From Pigmentibacter sp. JX0631 (lineage in GTDB: Bacteria > Bdellovibrionota_B > Oligoflexia > Silvanigrellales > Silvanigrellaceae): a stretch of 64,000 nt of DNA. The position numbers and the translations under genes were made by a program. Below, in pieces: positions 1 to 8,179 of this stretch (its first letter is position 1; every line of letters starts with the position of its first letter). Location of the stretch: contig NZ_CP123622.1 in NCBI RefSeq assembly GCF_029873255.1, positions 3,261,001-3,325,000 on the forward strand, given 5' to 3'. The notes under the pieces were generated by a model. That model was not told the DNA's origin. It was given only the letters and a program-made list of their open reading frames with translations, and made no database searches.

Positions 1-2237
1 CTAAGATATTGAAAGTAATGAAATTTCCAGATAACTCCTATGGTGCCGTTGTCCAAGGAGTAAAGCGTTTCAAAATAGTAAATTACGTTAATTCAGAAGC
101 GGAACATTTAGCAGCAGAAATTGAATATCTCGATGTAGATCAGCCTAATACTGATGAAGAGGCAAACATAGAGGTGATAGCTCTTGGAAAAGCTATGAAA
201 CAACTTGTGCAAAAAGCTATCAGTCTTTCTCCGAATATTCCAAATGAAGCTAATTTATTTATAGAAAATGTTCAGGATGCGGCCTATCTTGCTAATTTAA
301 TTATTCCATATTTAAGTATGGATTTTAAAAGTAAACAAGAATTACTAGAAACAGAAAATTTAGAGACTCGTCTCAGACAAATTCATGCGCTTCTTATTAG
401 AGAAATTGAAGTTTTAGAGATCTCCCAAAAAATTAATTCAGAAGTTAAATCTGAAATGGGAAAACAGCAAAGAAAGTATTTTTTAAAAGAACAAATGAAG
501 CTGTTACAAAAAGAATTAGGTGAAATGGATGGCAAGACTGGCGGATTAAATTCTAATGATCCTGCAGATTTAGTTGAAAAAATTAACAAAAGTAAAATGC
601 CTGATGAAACAAAAGATATTGCTCTTCGTGAAGTAGAAAGAATGAATATGATGCAGCCAGGTTCACCAGAATATATGGTAAGCCATACTTATGTATCATG
701 GCTGTTAGATATTCCTTGGCAAACTTTTTCGGAAGATGAAATAAATATCCAAAATGCAAAACAAGTTTTAGATAAAGATCATTATGGATTAGAAAAAGTA
801 AAAAAACGTATCTTAGAATTTCTTGCAGTTTGTGCTTTGAAAGACTCTTTAAAAGGACCAATTTTGTTATTTGTTGGGCCTCCTGGAGTGGGTAAAACAA
901 GCTTAGGAAAATCAATTGCAAAAGCATTAAATAGAAAATTTATTAGAATTGCTTTAGGTGGCGTAAGAGATGAAGCTGAAATAAGAGGCCATCGTAGAAC
1001 TTATATTGGTAGCATGCCTGGTAAAATAGCTGATGCTTTGAAAAAATCGGGAACGATGAATCCAGTTATTTTATTTGATGAAATTGATAAACTTGCAGCT
1101 GATGGAAGAGGAGATCCTTCCAGCGCATTGCTTGAGGTTCTGGATCCTGAACAAAATAATGTGTTTATGGATCACTATTTAAATGTTCCTTTAGATTTAA
1201 GTAAAGTTTTCTTTATTGCAACTGCTAATCAATTAGGTTCTATTCCAGCACCATTAAGAGACAGAATGGAAATTGTCGATTTAAGCAGCTATACTTTAGA
1301 TGAAAAAGAACATATTGCTTTCGATCACTTATTGCCACAGGTTATTTCTGAGCATGGAATGAGTGATTGGTTAAAATTAAATTTTTCTTCTGAAAATATG
1401 CGCTCTTTTATTCAAGGTTATACTCGAGAAGCGGGAGTTAGGCAATTAAAGCGTGAGCTTGCAGCAATTATCAGAGGATTAGCAAAAGAATGTGTCGAAA
1501 ATGGGTATAATAAAAGCAAAGAACCTTTTCAGAAAACTATAACTTCCGATTTTATTCGGAAATTAGTAGGGCCTACTCCTTTTAATGATAAAAAGAAACC
1601 GCATATTTTACCAGTTGGTGTTGCAACAGGATTAGCTTGGACGCCAAATGGGGGAGATGTGTTGTATATTGAAACAGCAACAAGTCAGCCTGGAACTGGA
1701 AAATTTGGTTTAACTGGTCAACTTGGTGATGTTATGAAAGAGTCTGTTCATACTGCATTTGCATTTATTCGCTCTAATGCAAAAATGTGTGGAATTTCAG
1801 CAAAAAATTTAACTAAACAAGATCTACATGTCCATTTTCCTGAAGGGGCAGTAAAAAAAGATGGTCCAAGTGCTGGTGTTGCAACTTTTCTTGCTATGGT
1901 TAGCTTGTTTAAAGGAAAACCAGTAGCTTCTGATTTAGCTATGACTGGAGAAATTTCACTGCGTGGAGATGTTTTGCCCGTCGGTGGAATCAAGGAAAAA
2001 GTATTAGCCGCACATCGCTATGGAATAAAAAAAGTATTAATTCCCGTTGATAATCAGCATGATCTTGAAGAAATTCCGATAAATATTTTAAACGAATTAA
2101 ACATTCAAACTGTCGGTAATTTAGATGAAGTATTAAAGATTGCTTTTGACCATAAAAAAGTACAAATTAATAAAAGAAAACCTAATAATAAAAATAAGGT
2201 TACAAGTAAAAGACGGAACAAAAATAATCAAAGATAA
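1..2237 (+). CDS. lon: ATP-dependent protease Lon, 5' end outside window
   Basis: Lon is the cytoplasmic AAA+ serine protease that degrades misfolded and regulatory proteins. The frame is open to the left edge and the first visible residues already match the Lon substrate-binding N domain, so the gene starts upstream; the TTG at 9 is not a real start. Counting from that TTG, the Walker A motif GPPGVGKT lies near residues 290-297, and the AAA+ module includes the sensor region around LLEVLDPEQN. The protease domain carries the catalytic dyad Ser621 (in KDGPSAG) and Lys664 (in GGIKEK), with the expected 43-residue spacing. The protein ends in an unusually basic, Asn/Lys/Arg-rich tail of about 25 residues. 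The cysteine desulfurase gene begins 19 bp after the stop, so the two may be co-transcribed. Identity is certain. Confidence 0.97.
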   Translation, partial: KILKVMKFPDNSYGAVVQGVKRFKIVNYVNSEAEHLAAEIEYLDVDQPNTDEEANIEVIALGKAMKQLVQKAISLSPNIPNEANLFIENVQDAAYLANLIIPYLSMDFKSKQELLETENLETRLRQIHALLIREIEVLEISQKINSEVKSEMGKQQRKYFLKEQMKLLQKELGEMDGKTGGLNSNDPADLVEKINKSKMPDETKDIALREVERMNMMQPGSPEYMVSHTYVSWLLDIPWQTFSEDEINIQNAKQVLDKDHYGLEKVKKRILEFLAVCALKDSLKGPILLFVGPPGVGKTSLGKSIAKALNRKFIRIALGGVRDEAEIRGHRRTYIGSMPGKIADALKKSGTMNPVILFDEIDKLAADGRGDPSSALLEVLDPEQNNVFMDHYLNVPLDLSKVFFIATANQLGSIPAPLRDRMEIVDLSSYTLDEKEHIAFDHLLPQVISEHGMSDWLKLNFSSENMRSFIQGYTREAGVRQLKRELAAIIRGLAKECVENGYNKSKEPFQKTITSDFIRKLVGPTPFNDKKKPHILPVGVATGLAWTPNGGDVLYIETATSQPGTGKFGLTGQLGDVMKESVHTAFAFIRSNAKMCGISAKNLTKQDLHVHFPEGAVKKDGPSAGVATFLAMVSLFKGKPVASDLAMTGEISLRGDVLPVGGIKEKVLAAHRYGIKKVLIPVDNQHDLEEIPINILNELNIQTVGNLDEVLKIAFDHKKVQINKRKPNNKNKVTSKRRNKNNQR

Positions 2238-2256
2238 TAAAGCAAGGTTAAATTCA

Positions 2257-3501
2257 GTGAAGCACATTTATTTAGATCATAATGCGACAAGTCCATCATC
2301 TGATGAACACTTGTCAAGCCTATTTTTGAAATTAAAAGATTCCATTGGAAATCCATCAAGCCCACATTCTAAAGGAAGAAACGCTTCAGTTTGTCTTACT
2401 GAAGCAAGAAAAGCGATAGCTAATTCCTTAAGCGTTGATGTTGGAGAAATAATTTTTTTATCTGGGGCAACAGAAGCTAATAATATAGCTACTATTGGTG
2501 TATTAAATTATACTAAAACTCCTATGCACTCGCAGCATGTAATTACTTCCTCAATTGAACATCCAGCTATTAAAGAACCAATACTTTTTTTAAAAAACTC
2601 GCAAAATTTGCAAGTAACTGAATTAAATGTTTCGTTTGATGGATTTATTCAAATTGAAGATATTATAAAAAATATTAAACCAGAAACAACGCTTTTAACA
2701 ATTATGGCAGCTAATAATGAAATTGGTACCATTCAGCCAGTTAAATTTATTGGAGATTATTTACATTATATGCGTTGGGGAATTGTAACCTCACAAACGG
2801 ATAAAGAGACTTTTGATTTATTAACTACAAATTATTTAAATTCTGAAATAACTAAAGAACATCTCCAAAAAATTCATTTCCACGTTGATGCTGTTCAAGC
2901 TTATGGAAAAATTGAATTAGAAAACTGGTTTTCTTTTGGTCATGATTCAGTTTCTATTTCAGGACATAAAGTTGGAAGTCTGCAAGGAATTGGAGCACTT
3001 TTTTTACGCCGTGGAAGAAAATATTTGCCATTAATTTTAGGTGGAGCGCAAGAAAAAAATAGACGAGCAGGAACAGAAAATTTGCCCGGAATTATTAGCT
3101 TTGGTTTAATCGCAAAAGACTTATATAGTGAGCATTGGAGAAATGAAAAAAGTTATATAACAAATTTGCGGGACACTCTTTTAACAGAACTTTCAAAACT
3201 TCCTAATATTGAACTAAACACACCAATTAATAATATATTGCCTAATACAGTAAATTTTTCTGTGCAAGGGAAAAAATTAAAGGGTGAAGATTTGTTGGTT
3301 GAATTAGATCTCCAAGGAATATGTGCTAGTTCTGGATCTGCATGCAGTAGTGGAGCAAATTTACCTTCAAAAGTAATTTTAGCTTTAGGGAAAGAAACAT
3401 CTCAAGCAAAAAATACAATTAGATTATCTTTAGCATATTCTAACACAAAAGAAGAAATAGAAAAAACACTTTCAATAATTAAAAATTATTTAAGTAATTG
3501 A
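2257..3501 (+). CDS. Cysteine desulfurase, NifS/IscS family
   Basis: This PLP enzyme takes sulfur from cysteine as a persulfide for Fe-S clusters and thio-modifications. I place the start at GTG 2257, preceded by AAGG at 2244-2247, because it yields MKHIYLDHNATSP, the canonical family N-terminus; an upstream in-frame extension to 2140 would overlap lon. The PLP lysine is K238 in SISGHK, and the mobile catalytic cysteine is C363 in SSGSACSSG. Between NNEIG and the HVDA motif there are 51 residues instead of about 22, so an insertion of roughly 29 residues sits near the active-site strand. No iscU, iscA or suf partner is adjacent, so whether it serves Fe-S assembly or tRNA thiolation cannot be told from context. 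Confidence 0.93.
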   Translation: MKHIYLDHNATSPSSDEHLSSLFLKLKDSIGNPSSPHSKGRNASVCLTEARKAIANSLSVDVGEIIFLSGATEANNIATIGVLNYTKTPMHSQHVITSSIEHPAIKEPILFLKNSQNLQVTELNVSFDGFIQIEDIIKNIKPETTLLTIMAANNEIGTIQPVKFIGDYLHYMRWGIVTSQTDKETFDLLTTNYLNSEITKEHLQKIHFHVDAVQAYGKIELENWFSFGHDSVSISGHKVGSLQGIGALFLRRGRKYLPLILGGAQEKNRRAGTENLPGIISFGLIAKDLYSEHWRNEKSYITNLRDTLLTELSKLPNIELNTPINNILPNTVNFSVQGKKLKGEDLLVELDLQGICASSGSACSSGANLPSKVILALGKETSQAKNTIRLSLAYSNTKEEIEKTLSIIKNYLSN

Positions 3502-3521
3502 TAACTAAGTTTTTATCAATT
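3496..3521. terminator. Weak hairpin between convergent genes
   Basis: A 9-bp perfect inverted repeat, AATTGATAA / TTATCAATT with an 8-nt loop, spans the stop codon of the cysteine desulfurase and reaches the end of the reverse aminotransferase. Its position between convergent genes suggests a bidirectional terminator, but the stem is AT-rich and there is no strong T-run. Confidence 0.35.
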
Positions 3522-4709
3522 TAATATTTGTTCCATTCTATCTAAAGCTACTTTAAATTTATTAGGATCGATACCTAACCCTAAACGAAATCCAAATCCT
3601 TTATTAATTAAAGAAAGTTTTATTTCTTTATAAAAAATATTATTTTGGAAATTAAATTTGCCAAATTCCATTGAAGATAAAGGTAGAACGAAAATTCCGT
3701 TGCTTAATAGCAATTCCATTTTGTTATTTAAAGCATTTTCATCGTCAATATTTTTTAAACCTAAGACTGTTACTAAACCTCCTTCAGGAGTTATTCCATA
3801 TAAAGTTTTTGAATGCACCAGGAATTGTTTTAAAGTTTCTCTGTTTATAAGCCATTCATTTTTTATCTTTTTAAATAAATTACTGTCTTGTTGAAGCAAT
3901 ACTTTATAAGATAGCCATTCAGAAAAAGGATTTACTGTATGTGTAGTATAATTCTTCTCATTTTGAATTGAATCTAATGCTTGTTTATTTCCTATGCACC
4001 ATCCAATACGTAAGCCAGGACATCCAAAACATTTAATAAAAGATCCTGTGATAAATATATTTTGCTTATTACAATAAAGACTATTACCAAGGATATTTTG
4101 TTCTGAAGATAAAAATCTATAATGTTCATCGCCAATTAAGTAACAATTATTTTTATTAGAGTAATGTACAATTTTTTCTAAAATTTCTTCAGAAAATACT
4201 AATCCAGTAGGGTTATGTGGGTTATTTATAATAATACAATCAGGATTTTCATTATCCAATATTGTCATCCATTCATTAATATCTAAAAATGGAACACCAT
4301 CTAGATTATAGCGAATAGGTAAGGGAATAATAAGAGCTCCCATAGCAGCAGGTATTTCATATAAAAGTTGAAAAGCAGGAATTGGAATAGCCACTTTCTT
4401 AGGTTTTAAATAGCGAAACAAAAGAAACAGTGCTTCACTTGTTCCTGTTGTGATTAAAACATTTTCTGTGGAAGTGGATGAATGCATATCTGCAACCAAT
4501 TTTCTTAAATCTTCTCGACCTCTATTTGGGCTGTCGAATAAAGGTAAATTCATAATTTCAGTAAAAGAACTATTTTCTGAATATCCGCTTTCCTCTAGAA
4601 GCTCTTTTACGGTTCGAGGTCTTCCTCCAGATTCTCCCATATTGAAAACGGCTTTATTTCGAAAAGACTCTAACCAGTCTTCCATAAAAAAAGGCCTTAG
4701 TGCTTTCAT
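3516..4709 (-). CDS. Class I/II PLP aminotransferase
   Basis: A fold-type I aminotransferase of 397 residues. The ATG at 4709 has AAGGAA upstream. The Asn-containing NNPHNPTG motif (PLP ring contact) is visible at about residues 161-168, and the Schiff-base lysine is K226 in TGSFIKCFG; a downstream GLRIGW segment supplies the phosphate-binding arginine. The N-terminus (a GESGGRP-type motif and PLFDSPNRGREDLR) resembles the group containing aminotransferases of unusual amino acids rather than AspC or HisC. The gene stands alone, convergent with the cysteine desulfurase and divergent from the lipoprotein operon. Substrate cannot be assigned from sequence. Confidence 0.85.
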   Translation of the reverse strand: MKALRPFFMEDWLESFRNKAVFNMGESGGRPRTVKELLEESGYSENSSFTEIMNLPLFDSPNRGREDLRKLVADMHSSTSTENVLITTGTSEALFLLFRYLKPKKVAIPIPAFQLLYEIPAAMGALIIPLPIRYNLDGVPFLDINEWMTILDNENPDCIIINNPHNPTGLVFSEEILEKIVHYSNKNNCYLIGDEHYRFLSSEQNILGNSLYCNKQNIFITGSFIKCFGCPGLRIGWCIGNKQALDSIQNEKNYTTHTVNPFSEWLSYKVLLQQDSNLFKKIKNEWLINRETLKQFLVHSKTLYGITPEGGLVTVLGLKNIDDENALNNKMELLLSNGIFVLPLSSMEFGKFNFQNNIFYKEIKLSLINKGFGFRLGLGIDPNKFKVALDRMEQILN

Positions 4710-4727
4710 CTTTATTTCCTTCTAATC

Positions 4728-4757
4728 TTGACTTCAATGTCGTGCCAGTCGCATTAT
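4728..4757 (+). promoter_or_regulatory. Candidate sigma70-type promoter for lipoprotein operon
   Basis: TTGACT at 4728-4733 and CATTAT at 4752-4757 are separated by 18 bp and lie 43 bp upstream of the GTG start at 4801, in the gap between divergent genes. The -10 match is imperfect (4 of 6), so the call is tentative. Confidence 0.35.
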
Positions 4758-4800
4758 ATTTAACGTATGTGTGGCCACTATTTTAATAAGGGTGTCTTTT

Positions 4801-5481
4801 GTGAAATTTCTTTTTTCTAGACTAAAACTTAAAAAAACAGGAACAAGTTTTTTTTACTATATTATATTTATATTTTTGTATACTGGATGTGTGCATAATC
4901 AAGCAGAAGTATTAAAACCAAGTAATATGTATGAGGATGAAAATTATCAACCTGTTTTGACAAAATGGAGTAAAAGTACAAATATTTATAAAGATTTAGA
5001 ATTGAAATTTAAGATAACCGCCGTACTAATATCTCCTGAAATGGAAGAAGCTTATAAAAATAGGATAGAATATATCTATGGTCCAAAAGCAAAAATCGAT
5101 GAAAAAATACTTCTAAAAAAAGATACTATCGCAGTTGTTCTTGATTTTTTTTCAAAACCAGACACTTTTTTTGAATTGAGTGATGAAGGATTATGGAAAA
5201 TTTCATTAAAAATAAATGATATCATTGTTCCTTCCCATGAAATTCATCCATATCGAAGAAAAGAAGGACTCAAGCCATTTTTTCCTTTGAGTTCATATTG
5301 GAGTAAGCATTACATTGTGTTATTTAAATTACCTTCTGAAGCGTTGAAAGGTTTGGAAGTAAAAGACTTATTTCTAAATGAGAAGAAAGAAAGTAAGGAA
5401 TTATCTAGTAATGAAGAAAACAAAATAACATTATCTATGCATTCTGCGGAAGCTCAAATAAAGTTTTCATGGAATAACTAG
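4801..5481 (+). CDS. Putative lipoprotein, unknown function
   Basis: A 226-residue exported protein of no recognised family. The GTG at 4801 is preferred over the GTG at 4771 because AAGGG lies 8-12 bp upstream and the resulting N-terminus is a proper type II signal: Lys/Arg-rich residues 7-12, a hydrophobic run of about 12 residues, then a lipobox ending in Cys30 (Y-T-G-C). The mature part is charged, predicted mixed alpha/beta, with no obvious catalytic motif. It leads a three-gene set with an SCP2-like protein and a short-chain dehydrogenase; the gaps are short, so they are probably co-transcribed. A periplasmic or outer-membrane location is inferred from the lipobox. Confidence 0.75.
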   Translation: MKFLFSRLKLKKTGTSFFYYIIFIFLYTGCVHNQAEVLKPSNMYEDENYQPVLTKWSKSTNIYKDLELKFKITAVLISPEMEEAYKNRIEYIYGPKAKIDEKILLKKDTIAVVLDFFSKPDTFFELSDEGLWKISLKINDIIVPSHEIHPYRRKEGLKPFFPLSSYWSKHYIVLFKLPSEALKGLEVKDLFLNEKKESKELSSNEENKITLSMHSAEAQIKFSWNN

Positions 5482-5512
5482 AGTGTCTTAATTTGTTTTG
5501 AAAGGTAATATT

Positions 5513-6022
5513 TTGGAAGCATCTCAAAAAAATGAAGTAGAAATTAATACAGATAAAAATTCGAATAAATTATGGGAAATTGCTGATATTTTTCGTGATT
5601 TAGTATGCAATGAATTAAGAAATTTGGAACCTTATGAAAGAATTTCATTGAAGGGTGATTACTTATTTAAAATTGATTCACTACCTAGATTTATAGTAAT
5701 GGTTGATGAAGAGGCTTCTTGGTCAGTTAGTATTGAACTTAGCAACAGAAATACAGAATTTAAATTTGTTACTGATTTCGGTTGTCCTTGGAATGTAACT
5801 GATGAAAATTTAATGAATGTTATTGAAGGTTCTTCTCGGACCACAATTTTAACAGATTCTGTTACTTTATATAAAATATTAACAGGAAATTTAAAAGCTC
5901 ATAAAGCTTTTATAACTGGTAAAGTAACTATTGCTGGAGATCTTGCTGCTTTTTTAAAAATGGTATCCTTATTAAAAAAAGGTGGAGTTAAATCTAAATA
6001 TGAATCAACTTTCCAAACATAA
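5513..6022 (+). CDS. SCP2 sterol-binding-like protein
   Basis: About 169 residues. The TTG at 5513 is chosen because AAAGG at 5501-5505 sits at good distance; an in-frame TTG at 5498 has no such site. The C-terminal half carries the SCP2/ubiquinone-biosynthesis-accessory-like pattern: a strand ending in FGCPWNVT, an alternating segment around TDSVTLYKILTGNLKAHKAFITGKVTIAGD, then a helix with LLKKGG. In SCP2 proteins the G-x-v-x-i-x-GD segment forms the end of the lipid-binding sheet. Its end overlaps the next gene by 23 bp, indicating translational coupling to the dehydrogenase. A lipid-carrier role is family knowledge; the ligand is unknown. Confidence 0.65.
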   Translation: MEASQKNEVEINTDKNSNKLWEIADIFRDLVCNELRNLEPYERISLKGDYLFKIDSLPRFIVMVDEEASWSVSIELSNRNTEFKFVTDFGCPWNVTDENLMNVIEGSSRTTILTDSVTLYKILTGNLKAHKAFITGKVTIAGDLAAFLKMVSLLKKGGVKSKYESTFQT

Positions 6023-6800
6023 TCAGACTGTTTTAATTACAGGTGCGTCTAGTGGTATAGGACTTGATTTCGCACATATCTTTGCAAAAGAAGGATATAG
6101 CCTTATTTTGGTTGCAAGAAGTGCTGATAAGCTTGAACGTTTAGCACAAGAAATTATTAAAAATTATTCCGTTGATTGTAAAGTTATTGCTTGCGATCTT
6201 GCAAAGCCAAATGCTGCAAAAGAAGTTCTTAATAAAACTAAATCCTTAGGGAAAATTGTTGATATATTAATCAATAATGCTGGTTTTGGTGTGTTGGGTA
6301 ATTTTCATGAAATCAATTCCAAAATACAAGCAGAAATGATTCAAGTGAATATTACAGCTCTAACTGAATTAACTCATTGTTATTTAAATGAAATGCTGTT
6401 AACAGGGAGTGGAAAAATTTTGAATGTTGCATCGACTGCAGCTTTTCAACCCGGACCTTTTATGTCTGTTTATTATGCAACAAAAGCTTTTGTACTATCG
6501 TTTAGTGAAGCTTTAGCAAACGAATTAAAAGATACAAATATTCAAGTTTCTGTTCTTTGCCCTGGTCCAACTTTAACAGGTTTTCAAGCAACTGCTAAAA
6601 TAGATGATTCTTCAAAAATATTTAATTCTAAGTTAGCTGCTGATTCACAAAGTGTTGCACAAGCAGGTTTTAGTGGTCTGATGAATAATGAAGTTTTAAT
6701 TATTCCAGGTGTTGTTAATAAAATAGGTGTTTGTTCTGTAAAATTTTTGCCTCGAAGTCTAGTCACAAATATCACTAGATGGTTGCAAGAAAAAAAGTAA
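6000..6800 (+). CDS. Short-chain dehydrogenase/reductase (SDR)
   Basis: A classical SDR of 266 residues starting at ATG 6000 inside the end of the SCP2-like gene. It has the cofactor motif TGASSGIG (14-21), the structural NNAG (92-95), Ser145 and the catalytic Y158xxxK162 in YYATK. Arg40 after the second beta strand (LVARSADKL) points to NADP(H) preference. The closest recognisable group is the DltE/YqjQ-like reductases acting on lipid or sugar carbonyls. Coupling to an SCP2-like protein hints at a lipid substrate, which is inference only. Confidence 0.88.
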   Translation: MNQLSKHNQTVLITGASSGIGLDFAHIFAKEGYSLILVARSADKLERLAQEIIKNYSVDCKVIACDLAKPNAAKEVLNKTKSLGKIVDILINNAGFGVLGNFHEINSKIQAEMIQVNITALTELTHCYLNEMLLTGSGKILNVASTAAFQPGPFMSVYYATKAFVLSFSEALANELKDTNIQVSVLCPGPTLTGFQATAKIDDSSKIFNSKLAADSQSVAQAGFSGLMNNEVLIIPGVVNKIGVCSVKFLPRSLVTNITRWLQEKK

Positions 6801-6806
6801 CATTTA

Positions 6807-7226
6807 CTATCTTCTTAATTTTTCCTTTTCTTCTAGGCTAAGTTGAAATCTTGTACGAGGAAGCTTCACATCTTGAATAGTTGATAAAGGAATTGATTCA
6901 AAGTCTGATTTTGTTCTTTTTCCAAAATCATATACTTCAGCAGCATTTTTGGATCTTGGAAAAGGGCTTTTTTCATCAACATTTAAAGCATTTTTTTGCT
7001 GCTTGGATGAAATACTTGCAGGTTCTGTTTTGCTATTTACTTGACCAAATAATTCTTGAGTTTTTGCTCTTAGTTTTAAAGTCATTTCAAATAAATCAAC
7101 TACTCTTTCAGAAATTTTTTCAATACTTTCATCTGTCAATAGTAATCCAAAACGGCCTTCTACAGCACTTTCCTGGATTATTTCTCTAATGGCCTGTGTA
7201 GTTGCAATTCTGAAAATTTGACTCAT
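6807..7226 (-). CDS. Uncharacterised 139-residue protein
   Basis: A plausible gene with a good AAAGGA site before ATG 7226, but no recognised family. Residues 1-60 are predicted helical and include a regular pattern (QAIREIIQESAVEGRFGLLLTDESIEKISERVVDLFEMT) compatible with a small helical DNA- or protein-binding domain. The rest is polar and low in complexity, rich in Lys, Ser and Glu, probably disordered. It is encoded opposite the SDR operon and divergent from the glycosylase gene. No function is proposed. Confidence 0.6.
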   Translation of the reverse strand: MSQIFRIATTQAIREIIQESAVEGRFGLLLTDESIEKISERVVDLFEMTLKLRAKTQELFGQVNSKTEPASISSKQQKNALNVDEKSPFPRSKNAAEVYDFGKRTKSDFESIPLSTIQDVKLPRTRFQLSLEEKEKLRR

Positions 7227-7349
7227 AAGTTTTCCTTTGATTATACAAGAGTTCTAAAGAGTATTATAGCGATTTTTTGAGGTAAAAGAGTTGCCAAATT
7301 TTTAATTAACTAAGAAAAATATACCTGTTAATTTTTTCAAGGAGAGAAA

Positions 7350-8165
7350 ATGCCAGAACTTGCTGAAGTACAGAATTTTGTAAACTCAATTAATAAAAAT
7401 TTTTTAGGGTTGTCCATTAGTGAGATTAAATTTCACAGGCATAACTTAAGGTATCCATTTGATATTGAAGAATTAAATAATATTTTTGCCCAGGGAGCAT
7501 CCTTCCAAAAGGTATTTCGAGAAGGCAAACAACTTGTGATAGAAACAACTCAAGGTGCAGTAAATATCAGTTTGGGAATGTCGGGTGCATTTAAAGCAAT
7601 AGAAAATAATCAAATTGAAAAGCATCAGCATGTCTCAATTTATTTTCGGAATGGTTCAGGTCTTGCTTATATTGATCCAAGAAGATTTGGATTTTGGAAA
7701 ATCCGTGACGCAAAATTAGAGGAATCAACTACTATTTGTGATCCGCTTGATCAATTAGCATTAAACGAAGTTTTTAAGAACAAAGGTATTGTGTTAAAAA
7801 ATAGAAGTATAAAAGAAATGCTAATGGATCAAAAAATAATTGGGGGTATTGGGAATATTTATGCTTTAGAAGCTCTCTTTTTAGCAAGAATATCTCCTTT
7901 TCGTGCCTGTTCGACAATAGAACCTAAAGAGTGGAAAATTCTAGCTAATCAAATACCAGTAATGCTAGAAAAAGCTATTGTACTTGGAGGATCAAGTATA
8001 GCTTCTTATCGCAGCTTTTCAGGCAATAAAGGCAGTTTCCAAGAGTTGCATCAAGTTTATGGTCGAGACGGACAAAAATGCTTAAGATTGAAGTGTAATG
8101 GGTTAATAGAAAGGCTTCCGCAGGGCGGAAGAAGCTCTTGGTTTTGCCCAATCTGCCAAAAGTAA
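7350..8165 (+). CDS. mutM: Formamidopyrimidine-DNA glycosylase (Fpg/MutM family)
   Basis: This bifunctional base-excision repair enzyme removes oxidised purines and cleaves the strand. A strong AAGGAGAG precedes ATG 7350. The N-terminus MPELAEV supplies the catalytic Pro2 and Glu3; K60 corresponds to the conserved hairpin lysine, DPRRFG is at 109-114, the helix-two-turn-helix GIGNIY at 166-171, and QGGR with R261 in the zinc finger. The C-terminal finger uses C244, C249, C266 and C269, so its first half is CX4C instead of the usual CX2C. At 271 residues it is normal length. A Nei-like specificity is less likely but not excluded. It is followed after 14 bp by the ManA-like gene. Confidence 0.9.
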   Translation: MPELAEVQNFVNSINKNFLGLSISEIKFHRHNLRYPFDIEELNNIFAQGASFQKVFREGKQLVIETTQGAVNISLGMSGAFKAIENNQIEKHQHVSIYFRNGSGLAYIDPRRFGFWKIRDAKLEESTTICDPLDQLALNEVFKNKGIVLKNRSIKEMLMDQKIIGGIGNIYALEALFLARISPFRACSTIEPKEWKILANQIPVMLEKAIVLGGSSIASYRSFSGNKGSFQELHQVYGRDGQKCLRLKCNGLIERLPQGGRSSWFCPICQK

Positions 8166-8179
8166 TTTGAGGGTTAGGT

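Noticed and set aside
583-927. 114-codon antisense frame within lon
   Set aside because: Shadow of the Lon coding frame; no ribosome binding site and no family resemblance.
2140-2256. Upstream in-frame extension of the cysteine desulfurase
   Set aside because: It would overlap lon by about 100 bp, and the canonical N-terminus begins at GTG 2257 with a suitable site.
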